Source: an uncultured Clostridia bacterium (GTDB taxonomy: Bacteria > Bacillota > Clostridia > Christensenellales > Pumilibacteraceae). Taken from it: 64,000 nt of DNA. A model generated the notes under the pieces. The model ran no database searches. It worked only from the letters and a program-made list of their open reading frames with translations, and was not told the DNA's origin. Both the position numbers and the translations under genes were made by a program. This document shows, piece by piece, positions 17,343-25,614 of this stretch (position 1 is the stretch's first letter; each line of letters opens with the position of its first letter). Location: positions 1 to 64,000 of the forward strand of contig CAMUAL010000004.1 in assembly GCA_947086925.1 (NCBI GenBank), written 5' to 3'.

Positions 17343-17763
17343 CATTATTAAGTCCTTTGCCCGCTTCCGCTCTTTTAAGTCGGTTGCATTCCGCTCTGTA
17401 AAGCGGCAGATTTTTGTATTCCGATAAGTCGCTCGTTTTAACCCCCAAATCGCAGAGCACGCCGATTGCCGCCTTAACCGCCTTTTTTACGCGACGATTA
17501 CGGAAATCGAGTCCGAATCGCTTTAATGCGGCGTAAGCTATCAAATCGGCTTCTTCGTTGCCGAGCACGGTTCTTATTCTGTGTTCCATAACCGCAAGAT
17601 TAGCACACAGCCGTTTGTATTCGCCCAACTTATAAACCTTGTCCATGAGCGGCAACGTAGGACTTGCGGTGTCCACTGCGGCGCGCATTATCCTTTTATC
17701 GAGTAAGTCCTCCAACACAGGCAACTTACCCGCTATGGTTATAATTGCAGCTAACTCCGTCAT
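17278..17763 (-). CDS. Unknown protein, first gene of the phage-like operon
   Basis: A 161-residue predicted all-helical protein, with EYKRLCANLAVMEHRIRTVLGNEEADLIAYAALKRFG at about 48-84 and a basic RRVKKAVKAAIG helix following. No recognised family. GGAGG lies 11 bases before the ATG. A strong palindrome overlaps the -35 of its promoter, so expression is probably controlled. A regulatory or packaging role is possible from position at the head of the operon, but nothing in the sequence proves it. The C-terminal 20 residues are antisense to the SH3 gene. Confidence 0.6.
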   Translation of the reverse strand: MTELAAIITIAGKLPVLEDLLDKRIMRAAVDTASPTLPLMDKVYKLGEYKRLCANLAVMEHRIRTVLGNEEADLIAYAALKRFGLDFRNRRVKKAVKAAIGVLCDLGVKTSDLSEYKNLPLYRAECNRLKRAEAGKGLNNAISMNGAECACFRDGRTAQAL

Positions 17764-17802
17764 AGAAACATAACCTCCGTTTCTGTTTTCCGCAATTATA
17801 AT

Positions 17803-17835
17803 AACATATAATTGTTGACAGCATTTGTCAACAAT
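17803..17835 (-). promoter_or_regulatory. Promoter with overlapping perfect operator palindrome
   Basis: The 10-bp arms ATTGTTGACA (17811-17820) and TGTCAACAAT (17826-17835) form a perfect inverted repeat around 5 bases. The minus-strand TTGACA is a -35 box with TATGTT 17 bases on (17803-17808). By symmetry a plus-strand TTGACA is followed 17 bases later by TATTTT. A protein bound here would block the promoter of the phage-like operon. Confidence 0.7.
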
Positions 17836-17857
17836 GCTATTTTGAGAAAACTTTTTA

Positions 17858-17894
17858 TAAAAAAATTGCCGTCCTTATTTTAGGCGGCAATTTT
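17858..17894 (-). terminator. Intrinsic terminator of icd
   Basis: A 9-bp stem (17863-17871 with 17885-17893) extended by a CCT/AGG inner helix, followed on the minus strand by a T-run. It lies 34 bp past the icd stop. Confidence 0.8.
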
Positions 17895-17927
17895 CGCTGT
17901 TTTTTAATTTATTCGGCTGTTTTCGAC

Positions 17928-19130
17928 TTATATTCTTTCGGCTGTTTTAATCAGAAACGCACGCGAATCGAGCACTTCGGGCACAATACCTTTATAATCG
18001 AACAAAGCTTTAAGGTCGCCCGTAATGCACCCCGAGTCGATTGTTTCTTTAACCGCCTTTTCCGTTTTGTCGGCAAATTCGCAAAGAGCGGGCACGCCGT
18101 CTTTTTCGCCGCGTTTCCTTAACGCCCCCGTCCACGCAAAAACGGTGGCAACGGGATTCGTAGAAGTGGCTTCGCCTTTAAGATATTTGTAATAATGCCG
18201 TGTAACCGTGCCGTGCGCCGCCTCGTATTCATACGCGCCAGAGGGCGAAACGAGCACGCTCGTCATCATGGCAAGCGACCCGAACGCAGTAGCAACCATA
18301 TCGCTCATAACGTCGCCGTCGTAATTTTTAAGAGCCCAAATCATGCCGCCGTTACTACGTATAATCCGCGCAACACTGTCGTCTATCAGCGAGTATTCGT
18401 ATTTAATACCCGCCTTTTCGAAATCGGACCTGTATTCTTTTTCGTAAATCTCGGCGAAAATATTTTTAAAGTCGCCGTCGTAAGTTTTCGATATGGTGTC
18501 TTTTGTGGCAAACCACAAATCGCGCTTTAAATCGAGCGCGTAATTAAAGCACGAACGCGCAAAACTCGAAATACTCTTGTCGGTATTGTGTATGCCCTGA
18601 ACAACGCCCGCACCGCTTATTTCGGCTATTTTCACGCGGTCGCACTTGCCGTTTCCGTATTTCACTTCGAGTGTTGCCTCGCAATCGTCGGTAACGCGTA
18701 TTTCGCTGTTTTTGTAAACGTCGCCGTATGCGTGACGCGCTATAACAATGGGGCTTGTCCACGAAGGAATATACGAGCGTATCGACTTGCACAAAATCGG
18801 CTCGCGGAACACCGTGCCGTCGAGATACGCGCGGATTGTTCCGTTCGGCGAAGCATACATCTTTTTAAGCTTGTATTCTTCCACCCTCTGAGCATTGGGA
18901 GTAATCGTTGCACACTTAACGCCAACACCGTGTTTTTTTACCGCCGCCGCCGCATCGTAAGTAACTTTATCGTCCGTTTTATCGCGGTTGATAAGCCCCA
19001 AATCGTAATATTCGCAATTAAGCTTAACGTGCGGCTCGATAATGATTTCTTTTATCAAGTCCCAAAGCACACGGGTCATCTCGTCGCCTTGCATTTCAAC
19101 TATCGGTGTTTTGTATTCTATCTTTGCCAA
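17928..19130 (-). CDS. icd: NADP-dependent isocitrate dehydrogenase
   Basis: Oxidative decarboxylation of isocitrate to 2-oxoglutarate. The 400-residue product is the homodimeric, eukaryote-like IDH subtype: SPNGTIRAYLDGTVFREPI region (about 93-111), RHAYGDVYK, DDSVARIIRSNGGMIWALKNYDGDVMSD with the metal-binding Asp residues, and AHGTVTRHY for NADP binding. The start is TTG at 19130 with GAGGTG 8 bases upstream; the nearby ATG is out of frame. No other citric-cycle genes are in the window. It probably supplies 2-oxoglutarate for glutamate synthesis (inference). Confidence 0.96.
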   Translation of the reverse strand: MAKIEYKTPIVEMQGDEMTRVLWDLIKEIIIEPHVKLNCEYYDLGLINRDKTDDKVTYDAAAAVKKHGVGVKCATITPNAQRVEEYKLKKMYASPNGTIRAYLDGTVFREPILCKSIRSYIPSWTSPIVIARHAYGDVYKNSEIRVTDDCEATLEVKYGNGKCDRVKIAEISGAGVVQGIHNTDKSISSFARSCFNYALDLKRDLWFATKDTISKTYDGDFKNIFAEIYEKEYRSDFEKAGIKYEYSLIDDSVARIIRSNGGMIWALKNYDGDVMSDMVATAFGSLAMMTSVLVSPSGAYEYEAAHGTVTRHYYKYLKGEATSTNPVATVFAWTGALRKRGEKDGVPALCEFADKTEKAVKETIDSGCITGDLKALFDYKGIVPEVLDSRAFLIKTAERI

Positions 19131-19168
19131 AATTCATCACCTCAACCGAGTACGGTGCGTACATTATA

Positions 19169-20257
19169 CTATTTTTTGCACACTCCCGTCAAGCAATCGC
19201 CGCTAAGCCTTTTATAAGCAAATTTGAGCCGCTTTTGCGCCGCCGCCACCTTTTGCGCACGCTCGATTGTTTTTGTTATAACGCCGCTCGTTCCGCAAGC
19301 GAAGAAGTATGCCGCAAGCGACCCCGGAATCGTGTTGATTTCGTTTACGTACAGTTCGCCGTTGCAATATAAAAAGTCCACACGCGCAACGCCGTCGGCC
19401 CCTACGGCGTTATACGCCTTAACAGCCAAGTCGCGGATTTTATCGCGCAGTTCGTCCGAAATCGCGGCGGGAAATTCCCTCTTGACGTTTTCCGACTTGC
19501 TCAGATATTTGTCTTCGTAGGTTAAAAATTCTTTCCACCCAACGGGTTTTTCAACTTCGCTCGGCTCGCCGCAAAGCACCGCGCAGTTGTATTCATCGAA
19601 GTTTTCGAGGGCCTGTTCTATTACGGCCACGGTGTCCCATTCAAGCGCAACGCGCACCGCCGCAAACAACTCGTTGTAATCGTGCGCTATTCCTATTCCT
19701 ATACTGCTGCCCGCCCCGCGCGGCTTTACTATAAGCGGAAATTCAAGCGAGCTTTTAATTTTGCCGAGTGCCGCATACGAATCGTTTACGTACTCGTCCG
19801 CGCTTAAAGTAACATACGGCACAATGGGAAGCTCGGCCGCTTTGAACAGCTTTTTCATTATGTCTTTATCCATTCCCGCCGCGCTTGCCGTAACGCCGCT
19901 GCCCGTAAACGGTATGCCCGAAATCTTTATAAGCCCTTGTAAGCTTCCGTCCTCGCCGTTTGCCCCGTGAGTGCAAAGAAGGCAACAATCGAGTTTGAAA
20001 ATTTTCTTGCCGTTTTTGGTATAAAGATACGGCTCGGAAGGGCGCAAATGCACAACCTTCCCCGGATACGAGCCGTGTAAGCCGCTGTAAAGCTTTATAT
20101 CGGCATATTCCTTGCCCGTATGCCAAACTCCCCGCTCGTCAATATACACGGGCACGGCGGTGATGCCGCGCGGAAAATCGCACAACGCCTGCACTCCCGT
20201 AACTATACTGACATTATGTTCCGAACTCTTTCCGCCGAATATCACCGCAACCGTCAT
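19169..20257 (-). CDS. ddl: D-alanine--D-alanine ligase
   Basis: Makes D-Ala-D-Ala for the peptidoglycan pentapeptide; cytoplasmic ATP-grasp enzyme of 362 residues. Seen: FGGKSSEHNVS (about 7-17), THGANGEDGSLQG, the ATP-grasp loop RGAGSSIGI, and the C-terminal metal site VNEINTIPGSLAAYFF. The Tyr after SLAAY is as in Ala-Ala ligases, where a Phe would suggest the lactate type; I call the Ala type with moderate certainty. It stands alone, 38 bp upstream of icd in the same direction. Confidence 0.93.
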   Translation of the reverse strand: MTVAVIFGGKSSEHNVSIVTGVQALCDFPRGITAVPVYIDERGVWHTGKEYADIKLYSGLHGSYPGKVVHLRPSEPYLYTKNGKKIFKLDCCLLCTHGANGEDGSLQGLIKISGIPFTGSGVTASAAGMDKDIMKKLFKAAELPIVPYVTLSADEYVNDSYAALGKIKSSLEFPLIVKPRGAGSSIGIGIAHDYNELFAAVRVALEWDTVAVIEQALENFDEYNCAVLCGEPSEVEKPVGWKEFLTYEDKYLSKSENVKREFPAAISDELRDKIRDLAVKAYNAVGADGVARVDFLYCNGELYVNEINTIPGSLAAYFFACGTSGVITKTIERAQKVAAAQKRLKFAYKRLSGDCLTGVCKK

Positions 20258-20393
20258 ACACGCACCTCTTTAAAACTTTTCTACCGTTTTTATATATGCG
20301 CATACTATTGCGTTTGTTACGCAAACGACTTCGAAATAAAAAACACCTGCGCACATGCGCAAGCGTTTTTTCGGTATCTGCTTAATTAAAAAA

Positions 20394-21854
20394 TCAATAC
20401 AACAATTTATACTTGCCGTTTTTGACTTTGTATCTGTATGCGAACGGCAAGGTTTTGTTAAGGTCATGCTCGGCAAATACAACCGCAAACTGAAAAAAGA
20501 TTTGCATTGCCGAATACATATAAAAATTGTCAAGTAGCGAAATAAGCACAATGCCGCCGGTAAGCGCAGCCAAAAACAATCTTTTTATCGTAGGCTTTTG
20601 CGTAAACAGAGAAGAAATTTGCATGTGATTTAATGCAAGTCCCGCATAACCCAAAATGCCGCCCGTAACAAGAAACTGCAACGGCGTGTTGTGATAATAA
20701 GTCTGCGTACGCATTTCATTGTGTATGCCCGCTCCGAATACGGGACTCGTTTTCCAAAGCTCTATTCCGGCCGACCAAAGCTTAAAACGCCCGCGGTCGC
20801 CGAACTTGTTGTTTATAAAGAATTGCAACATTTCTATAAGCATGCTTTTCATAATCACGGCAACGGCGATTACCGCAACCACGGCAACTATTCCGCAAAC
20901 GGCAATCTGCTTGCGCCTTTTACCCTTTGCAAGGCACAAAACGTACATAGCAGCAAATAACGGCAATGTAAACAAAAGCGATGCCCGCGCATATGTAAAC
21001 ACTTGTGCAATAAGCATAAGAGTAACCGCCGTAAAGTAGTACCATGCGTGCTTGTCTTCGGTATACATAAGATAAAAGACAAACGGCATGGCAACAAATA
21101 AAGTCGCGCCGATAGTGTTGCTTACTCCCCAACCGAGCAACATGCTGTCTTTATTGAATCCGCTTTCTATAAAAGGCTTGTTGATAAAATACGTCGCGCA
21201 TAACTGAATACCCACGTTGAGTCCGTACACAAGCGCAACATAACAAAAATATCTGAGCGTCTCTCGTGTAGGCTTAATGCACGTGCGCATTACAAGATAA
21301 CCGACAAACGTACGCCTTATAATGCGAATGCCGTCGCCCGTGCTTAAAATATTGTAGTACGGCGATAAAAAACCGTTTACGAGAAGTCCCGCCGACACCG
21401 CTATAAAACCCACTAAAAGTCTGCTTGATTTTACTTTGCGGAAATCCGCATTCACTATTATGTGAAAAGCGATTGCGATTCTTACAAGCACACGCCAAAT
21501 ATTCCCGAATACAAATGAAATTTCGTTATACTTCGCATAGTTGCGATTACCGACCGAACGCGCCACTGTGTAAAACACAAGCACCGCAATCGCCGGCATA
21601 GCATCGGGACACAACAATAAAACCGTTATGGCAAGCACAGCCAAAAAAGCATAAGTAATTTCGTCTATTCCCAACATATTGAGCGCAAGCGTGACAATTC
21701 CCAAAGCATAAATATAAATCGGCGAATAAAAAAAGTCGCTTATCTTTCGCACACTATCGCCCGAACGGAATTTCTTGTAAGCCGCTATGGGCTTTAAATT
21801 TTGAACGTGCCGCCAAAGTCGGTCTACGGCATCAATTATTCCGGTCAAAATCAT
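20394..21854 (-). CDS. O-antigen ligase / Wzy-like polysaccharide polymerase
   Basis: A 486-residue membrane protein with about 10-12 hydrophobic segments. The signature of the Wzy_C/WaaL family is present late in the protein: GRFKLWSAGIELWKTSPVFGAGIHNE, with a short loop then HNTPLQFLVTGGILG. It joins or polymerises lipid-linked glycans on the outer face of the membrane. It follows the 4,6-dehydratase gene by 11 bp in a wzz-like, dehydratase, ligase operon. No glycosyltransferase lies beside it, so the glycan is not defined here. Confidence 0.85.
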   Translation of the reverse strand: MILTGIIDAVDRLWRHVQNLKPIAAYKKFRSGDSVRKISDFFYSPIYIYALGIVTLALNMLGIDEITYAFLAVLAITVLLLCPDAMPAIAVLVFYTVARSVGNRNYAKYNEISFVFGNIWRVLVRIAIAFHIIVNADFRKVKSSRLLVGFIAVSAGLLVNGFLSPYYNILSTGDGIRIIRRTFVGYLVMRTCIKPTRETLRYFCYVALVYGLNVGIQLCATYFINKPFIESGFNKDSMLLGWGVSNTIGATLFVAMPFVFYLMYTEDKHAWYYFTAVTLMLIAQVFTYARASLLFTLPLFAAMYVLCLAKGKRRKQIAVCGIVAVVAVIAVAVIMKSMLIEMLQFFINNKFGDRGRFKLWSAGIELWKTSPVFGAGIHNEMRTQTYYHNTPLQFLVTGGILGYAGLALNHMQISSLFTQKPTIKRLFLAALTGGIVLISLLDNFYMYSAMQIFFQFAVVFAEHDLNKTLPFAYRYKVKNGKYKLLY

Positions 21855-21865
21855 ATCTCCGTTTT

Positions 21866-23902
21866 TTAATATTTATTTTTTTCGACAACGCTCAAAGTTG
21901 CCGACGTTGCTTCACCGGGCATTTTCCCCATGTTTTTACGCTTGCAGGCAACTTCCGACGCTATTTTTTCGTGCTTAGCCGCAAGCATTTCCGCCGCAGC
22001 TGTATTTCTGAATTCGCTCGGCACAATAGTGAATATCTCTTTTTCGGTGGCTCGCTCGTCTTCCGAAAACGCCGCCGCTTTAAGATTTCCGAGTTGCGCG
22101 GAAAACTTCTTTTCGTCTATTTGCTCCAACCTTGTAACGAAAATCCCCTCATGCTGAGTGCTGTCAACCGCCTCGCGGTCGTACCTTAATTCCTCAAAAA
22201 GTTTTTCGCCGGGGCGCAAACCCGTTACCGCAATGGGAATATCCTGTTCGGGCACAAGACCGTTAATCCTAATGAGGTCGCAGGCAAGGTCGTATATGTA
22301 TACAGGCTCGCCCATATCGAGCACGAATACTTCGCCGTTCTCCGCAAGAGCCGCCGTTTGCATAACAAGACGCACCGCCTCGGGTATCGTCATAAAGTAA
22401 CGCTTTATATTTCGGTCGGTCAGAGTTATGGGCCCGCCCTCTTTAATCTGCTTTAAAAATATGGGTATAACGCTGCCGTTGCTTCCGAGTACGTTTCCGA
22501 ACCGCACCGCCGCCATCTGCATTTTGCACCTTTTTCCCATGGTTTCGACTACCATTTCGGCAATGCGCTTGCTTGCCCCCATTACGTTTGCGGGATTCAC
22601 CGCTTTGTCGGTAGAAACCAAAACAAACCGCTTTACTCCCGCCTTTTCGCACTCCTCTATTGTGTTGAGAGTTCCGAACACGTTGTTCTTGACAGCCTCG
22701 GTGGGTGCAATCTCCATCATAGGAACGTGCTTATATGCCGCGGCATGAAAAACGATTTCGGGGCGGTACAAATTGAGCGTTTCCTTTAACTTGTCGCGCT
22801 CGCGCACCGTTCCCACAACCAAAGTGTAACGCCCCGCATACTTATTCTTAAATTCCTCGTTTAAAAAGAACATACCGTTTTCGTGCATATCGAAAACTAT
22901 AAGATGCCTGCAACCGTAGTTAAGCGACTGTCTGCAAAGTTCGCTGCCTATACTTCCCGCGCCGCCCGTTACCATAACCACTTTGTTTCTTACGGCGGCG
23001 TTCATAAGCTCGTCGCGCACCTTAAATTCATCGCGCCCCAAAAGTTCTTCTATTTTAATATCGCAGAGCGAAAGCACGTTCTGCGCGCTCACTTCGCTTA
23101 CATTGCTCATTTCGGGCATAACCTTGATTGTAATACCGAATTCTTTGCACTTGCCGTAAATATTGCGCAGTTGCCCCTTGCTTATACTCATAATGGCAAT
23201 AACGATTGCTTCGGCGCGGTACTTTGCTATTACGTCGCCAAGCCTGTCCATGCCGCCCTCAACCTTAATGCCGTAAATCTTTTTACCCTGCTTATCGGGG
23301 TCGTCGTCGATAAACGCAACGGGAAAATATCCGTCTTGCGGATTGTTTATAAAGCGGTTTATAAGAAGCGAGCCCACATATCCCGCTCCTATAACTACGG
23401 TGCGAAGCACGGGTTTGCCGCTTTTGTCCTTGATTCCCGCTTGCCGTCGCAAATATATCGCGTAATTTACTATGCCGTTAATAAACCTCGCCGAACTCGA
23501 ACCTATAATCGAAAACAGCAGATACATGAGTATCTGCGGCGTTAGCAAAACAAACTCGTCGAACACCGCACCCATGATAACTTTAAACAGAATTATAATG
23601 GCAAACGACGCAAAGTACGAAAGCACGAATTTGAAAAATTCTATGCGCCCCGCATATTTCCATACGGTATTGTAGCAATCGAAAAACACGAACATCGCAA
23701 TCGTTATAACCACCATGGCAAGCATGGCAATCCATTCGAAAGGTCTGTAACCCGCCAACAAATCGTTCATATCGTCGCGGTAAAACATAATCGCTCTCGA
23801 AACCCAAAACGCGCCGAACGCAAAAATAATATCCAGTGCGGATACGATTATTATGCTCTTGATTCCGGCATGTTTCAGCCTGTTGTTCATCTTTTGCTTC
23901 AT
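21866..23902 (-). CDS. Membrane-bound nucleotide-sugar 4,6-dehydratase (CapD/PglF/WbpM family)
   Basis: A 678-residue protein. About four N-terminal membrane helices (about 17-140) are followed by two Rossmann regions: a FlaA1-type N-terminal one (GAGYVGSLLINRF) and the catalytic short-chain domain with TGGAGSIGSELCRQ and AAAYKHVPMME. VSTDKAVNPANVMGASKR supplies the Thr-Asp-Lys triad used by UDP-GlcNAc 4,6-dehydratases of this family instead of Tyr-x-x-x-Lys. The C-terminal 110 residues are a charged extension. It makes a keto-deoxy sugar for the surface glycan; the exact substrate is not proven. Confidence 0.9.
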   Translation of the reverse strand: MKQKMNNRLKHAGIKSIIIVSALDIIFAFGAFWVSRAIMFYRDDMNDLLAGYRPFEWIAMLAMVVITIAMFVFFDCYNTVWKYAGRIEFFKFVLSYFASFAIIILFKVIMGAVFDEFVLLTPQILMYLLFSIIGSSSARFINGIVNYAIYLRRQAGIKDKSGKPVLRTVVIGAGYVGSLLINRFINNPQDGYFPVAFIDDDPDKQGKKIYGIKVEGGMDRLGDVIAKYRAEAIVIAIMSISKGQLRNIYGKCKEFGITIKVMPEMSNVSEVSAQNVLSLCDIKIEELLGRDEFKVRDELMNAAVRNKVVMVTGGAGSIGSELCRQSLNYGCRHLIVFDMHENGMFFLNEEFKNKYAGRYTLVVGTVRERDKLKETLNLYRPEIVFHAAAYKHVPMMEIAPTEAVKNNVFGTLNTIEECEKAGVKRFVLVSTDKAVNPANVMGASKRIAEMVVETMGKRCKMQMAAVRFGNVLGSNGSVIPIFLKQIKEGGPITLTDRNIKRYFMTIPEAVRLVMQTAALAENGEVFVLDMGEPVYIYDLACDLIRINGLVPEQDIPIAVTGLRPGEKLFEELRYDREAVDSTQHEGIFVTRLEQIDEKKFSAQLGNLKAAAFSEDERATEKEIFTIVPSEFRNTAAAEMLAAKHEKIASEVACKRKNMGKMPGEATSATLSVVEKNKY

Positions 23903-23912
23903 AACGACGGCT

Positions 23913-25208
23913 TTATTCTTCTTCCTCTTTTATAACGTATATGTCTCCGCCCACATAGCTTCTGCCTGTGTTCTCTATAACCGCACCCGTAATTTTATCG
24001 TACGCCCCGACTTCGGAGGTAACGCGCAATAAGTTTTCTTTATCTGCGGTTTTATGATTAACCGCAATCAATACCTTATCGCTTATTTCGCCGAGTATAC
24101 CGTGACGTCCGTCGCCCGTATATGCCGCGGATATTATAATGCGGTCGTATTCGTCTTTCAGCTTATTGAATTTATCTGCGTTTTTAAGCATAAGCGACCA
24201 CGACTGCTTTCCGTACATAACGTCGTATCCGTCGGCTTTTACCGTGCAGTCGGCTACCTTACCGCCTAACAAAAACGCTTCTAACGAATCGGAAAGTTTC
24301 GCGTCGTCGGTAAAGTCGATTCTCAGGCATTTATAACCGGCACGCGGAGAGTATTCCGAGTACAGCACCGCCGCCCTGTGCACGGTGTCTTCGCTTCCCG
24401 AAATAAGCAAAACTTTGCTCCCGTTCATTTCGCGGTCGATTAGCGGACATACTTTGTCGGTAACCGTGCCGCTCGTTGCGTCAAACAATTTTCTGCCGGT
24501 AAACGGAGCAATCTCGGCATAAGAAATTATGCGCCTGTCCGTAAAGAACATTGCAAGCTCGACAATAAGTCCCGCTATAACGCCTATTATAACTCCTATC
24601 GCGCCGCCTTTAAGCATGCCGAGTTCGGTTTCTCCCTCTTTAATGTCGCCGAACACCGGAAATTTGTTTAACGTGTTTTCGCCGCGCGCAAGCATGCTGT
24701 CTATATCTCTTGCGTACTCGTACGCCAAATCGATGTATTTTTCTACCGCGGCTATCGCAAATTTCTCACGCTCGGCAATAAATTTCGTACTCATGGTAAA
24801 CGAAACATACAGCATGTTACCCGAGTTGTGAATGTCGAACGATTGGAAAAACAATGACTTCGCCTTGCCTTCGGTAAGCGTTCTGTTCTCTTTAAACGCG
24901 CGCCATTCTTCTTCGATAAGCGAGTAAAGATTTATTTTTATAAATTCCGCCTTCATATTGTTGAACGCGTCCGAACGAATATTACTGTATAAATCCTCGG
25001 GCTTTTCCGAAATCGAACCGAGATAATCGGCAAACTCGCCGAATCCGCCCACTACTATTCCGCCATTGTAAACCACAAGCTCGGTATTGCTGTTAAGTGC
25101 TCCGTAGGCAATTCCGCCGCCCAAACCTATCACCGCGCAAACCGCAAGAACAATCCAATATCTCAGCGCGTAAATAAAATAATTCTTAAATGTAAAGTAT
25201 TTTTCCAT
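23913..25208 (-). CDS. Wzz-like chain-length regulator fused to a degenerate BY-kinase domain
   Basis: A 431-residue protein: membrane helices at about 15-36 and 200-222 enclose an extracellular loop, as in Wzz/CpsC proteins, and a cytoplasmic region (about 235-431) has the fold order of the CpsD/Wzc kinase. Where Walker A (G-x4-GKS/T) should be, it reads SGSEDTVHRAA (about 270-280), with no GK. The Walker A' position reads YDRIIISAAY instead of YDxIIIDxPP, and there is no Tyr-rich tail. It is probably inactive as a kinase but may keep a scaffolding role. First gene of the operon, only 10 bp before the dehydratase. Confidence 0.8.
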   Translation of the reverse strand: MEKYFTFKNYFIYALRYWIVLAVCAVIGLGGGIAYGALNSNTELVVYNGGIVVGGFGEFADYLGSISEKPEDLYSNIRSDAFNNMKAEFIKINLYSLIEEEWRAFKENRTLTEGKAKSLFFQSFDIHNSGNMLYVSFTMSTKFIAEREKFAIAAVEKYIDLAYEYARDIDSMLARGENTLNKFPVFGDIKEGETELGMLKGGAIGVIIGVIAGLIVELAMFFTDRRIISYAEIAPFTGRKLFDATSGTVTDKVCPLIDREMNGSKVLLISGSEDTVHRAAVLYSEYSPRAGYKCLRIDFTDDAKLSDSLEAFLLGGKVADCTVKADGYDVMYGKQSWSLMLKNADKFNKLKDEYDRIIISAAYTGDGRHGILGEISDKVLIAVNHKTADKENLLRVTSEVGAYDKITGAVIENTGRSYVGGDIYVIKEEEE

Positions 25209-25274
25209 AAAACCTCTCGTATGGCGGTGAAAGCGCGCGGAGAACCGCTTTATACAGCCCGCTCATACCTCTTA

Positions 25275-25304
25275 ATTATACTATTTGTTTAAAGCAAGTG
25301 TCAA
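25275..25304 (-). promoter_or_regulatory. Promoter of the polysaccharide operon
   Basis: TTGACA (25299-25304), 18-base spacer, TATAAT (25275-25280) on the minus strand, both boxes perfect. The leader to the ATG at 25208 is about 60 bases, with GAGAGG as Shine-Dalgarno. Confidence 0.75.
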
Positions 25305-25443
25305 TCTTTTTTATATTATTTCCATTTTAACGCACGGTTATAAAACGATATTCCGCATAGCGGTTATTCAGGCGCATATACACCTATCACGTAACGCAAA
25401 CGCCGAATAGCGTTGAAACGCGCCCGTATTATGCCGACGAAAA

Positions 25444-25566
25444 GGCGGCGCAGACGGGTTGCGGATTAACGCAACAGGGGCGTTGCCCGCGTGGGAGCGT
25501 ATACGGAAATACGTGACCGAGTGGGCAACGAACACGTAGCGTTAAGATGCGCCCGTATACGCCGCC
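25444..25566. repeat. Foldback element, second copy of the family
   Basis: Nested inverted segments: GGCGGCG (25444-25450) with CGCCGCC (25560-25566); TTAACGC (25466-25472) with GCGTTAA (25539-25545); CGTTGCCC (25481-25488) with GGGCAACG (25523-25530); CGTAT (25498-25502) with ATACG (25509-25513). The blocks TGCGGATT, CGCAACAGG, AGTGGGC and CACGTAGCG-TAAGA are shared, in the same order, with the element at 63-190. The inner stem sequences differ while still pairing. Confidence 0.8.
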
Positions 25567-25575
25567 GTGAAATAT

Positions 25576-25603
25576 TTGACAAAACGGCAACATATACTAT
25601 ACA
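25576..25603 (+). promoter_or_regulatory. Promoter of the exporter-glmS operon
   Basis: TTGACA (25576-25581), 16 bases, TATACA (25598-25603). The ATG at 25615 is 11 bases past the -10 box, so the leader would be only a few bases, with no Shine-Dalgarno. Confidence 0.6.
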
Positions 25604-25614
25604 ATAATAACCGT

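Larger units (their letters stand above)
3989..17763 (-). mobile_element. Compact prophage-like module with podovirus-type head and short-tail genes
   Basis: Thirteen or so minus-strand genes with short gaps or overlaps read in the order 161-aa gene, terminase, two small genes, portal, 98-aa gene, capsid, 112-aa gene, adaptor-like, hub-like, two further beta-rich proteins, holin-like, small gene, coiled-coil, holin-like. Portal, adaptor and hub resemble the P22 head-tail machinery. I find no integrase, excisionase, CI-like repressor, replication gene, tape measure, sheath or endolysin. It is bounded by the terminator at 3929 and by icd. A defective prophage, a satellite or a domesticated particle are all possible. 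No flanking att repeat was found. Confidence 0.8.
25209..25614. other. Intergenic region between divergent operons
   Basis: 406 bases with no gene. It holds the wzz-like promoter (25275-25304), a partial foldback copy at about 25385-25432, the full foldback element 25444-25566, and the promoter of the exporter gene. Nothing else is seen. Confidence 0.75.

Noticed and set aside
3920..17927. att sites flanking the phage module
   Set aside because: I compared both edges and found no shared direct repeat of useful length; no tRNA gene lies at either edge.
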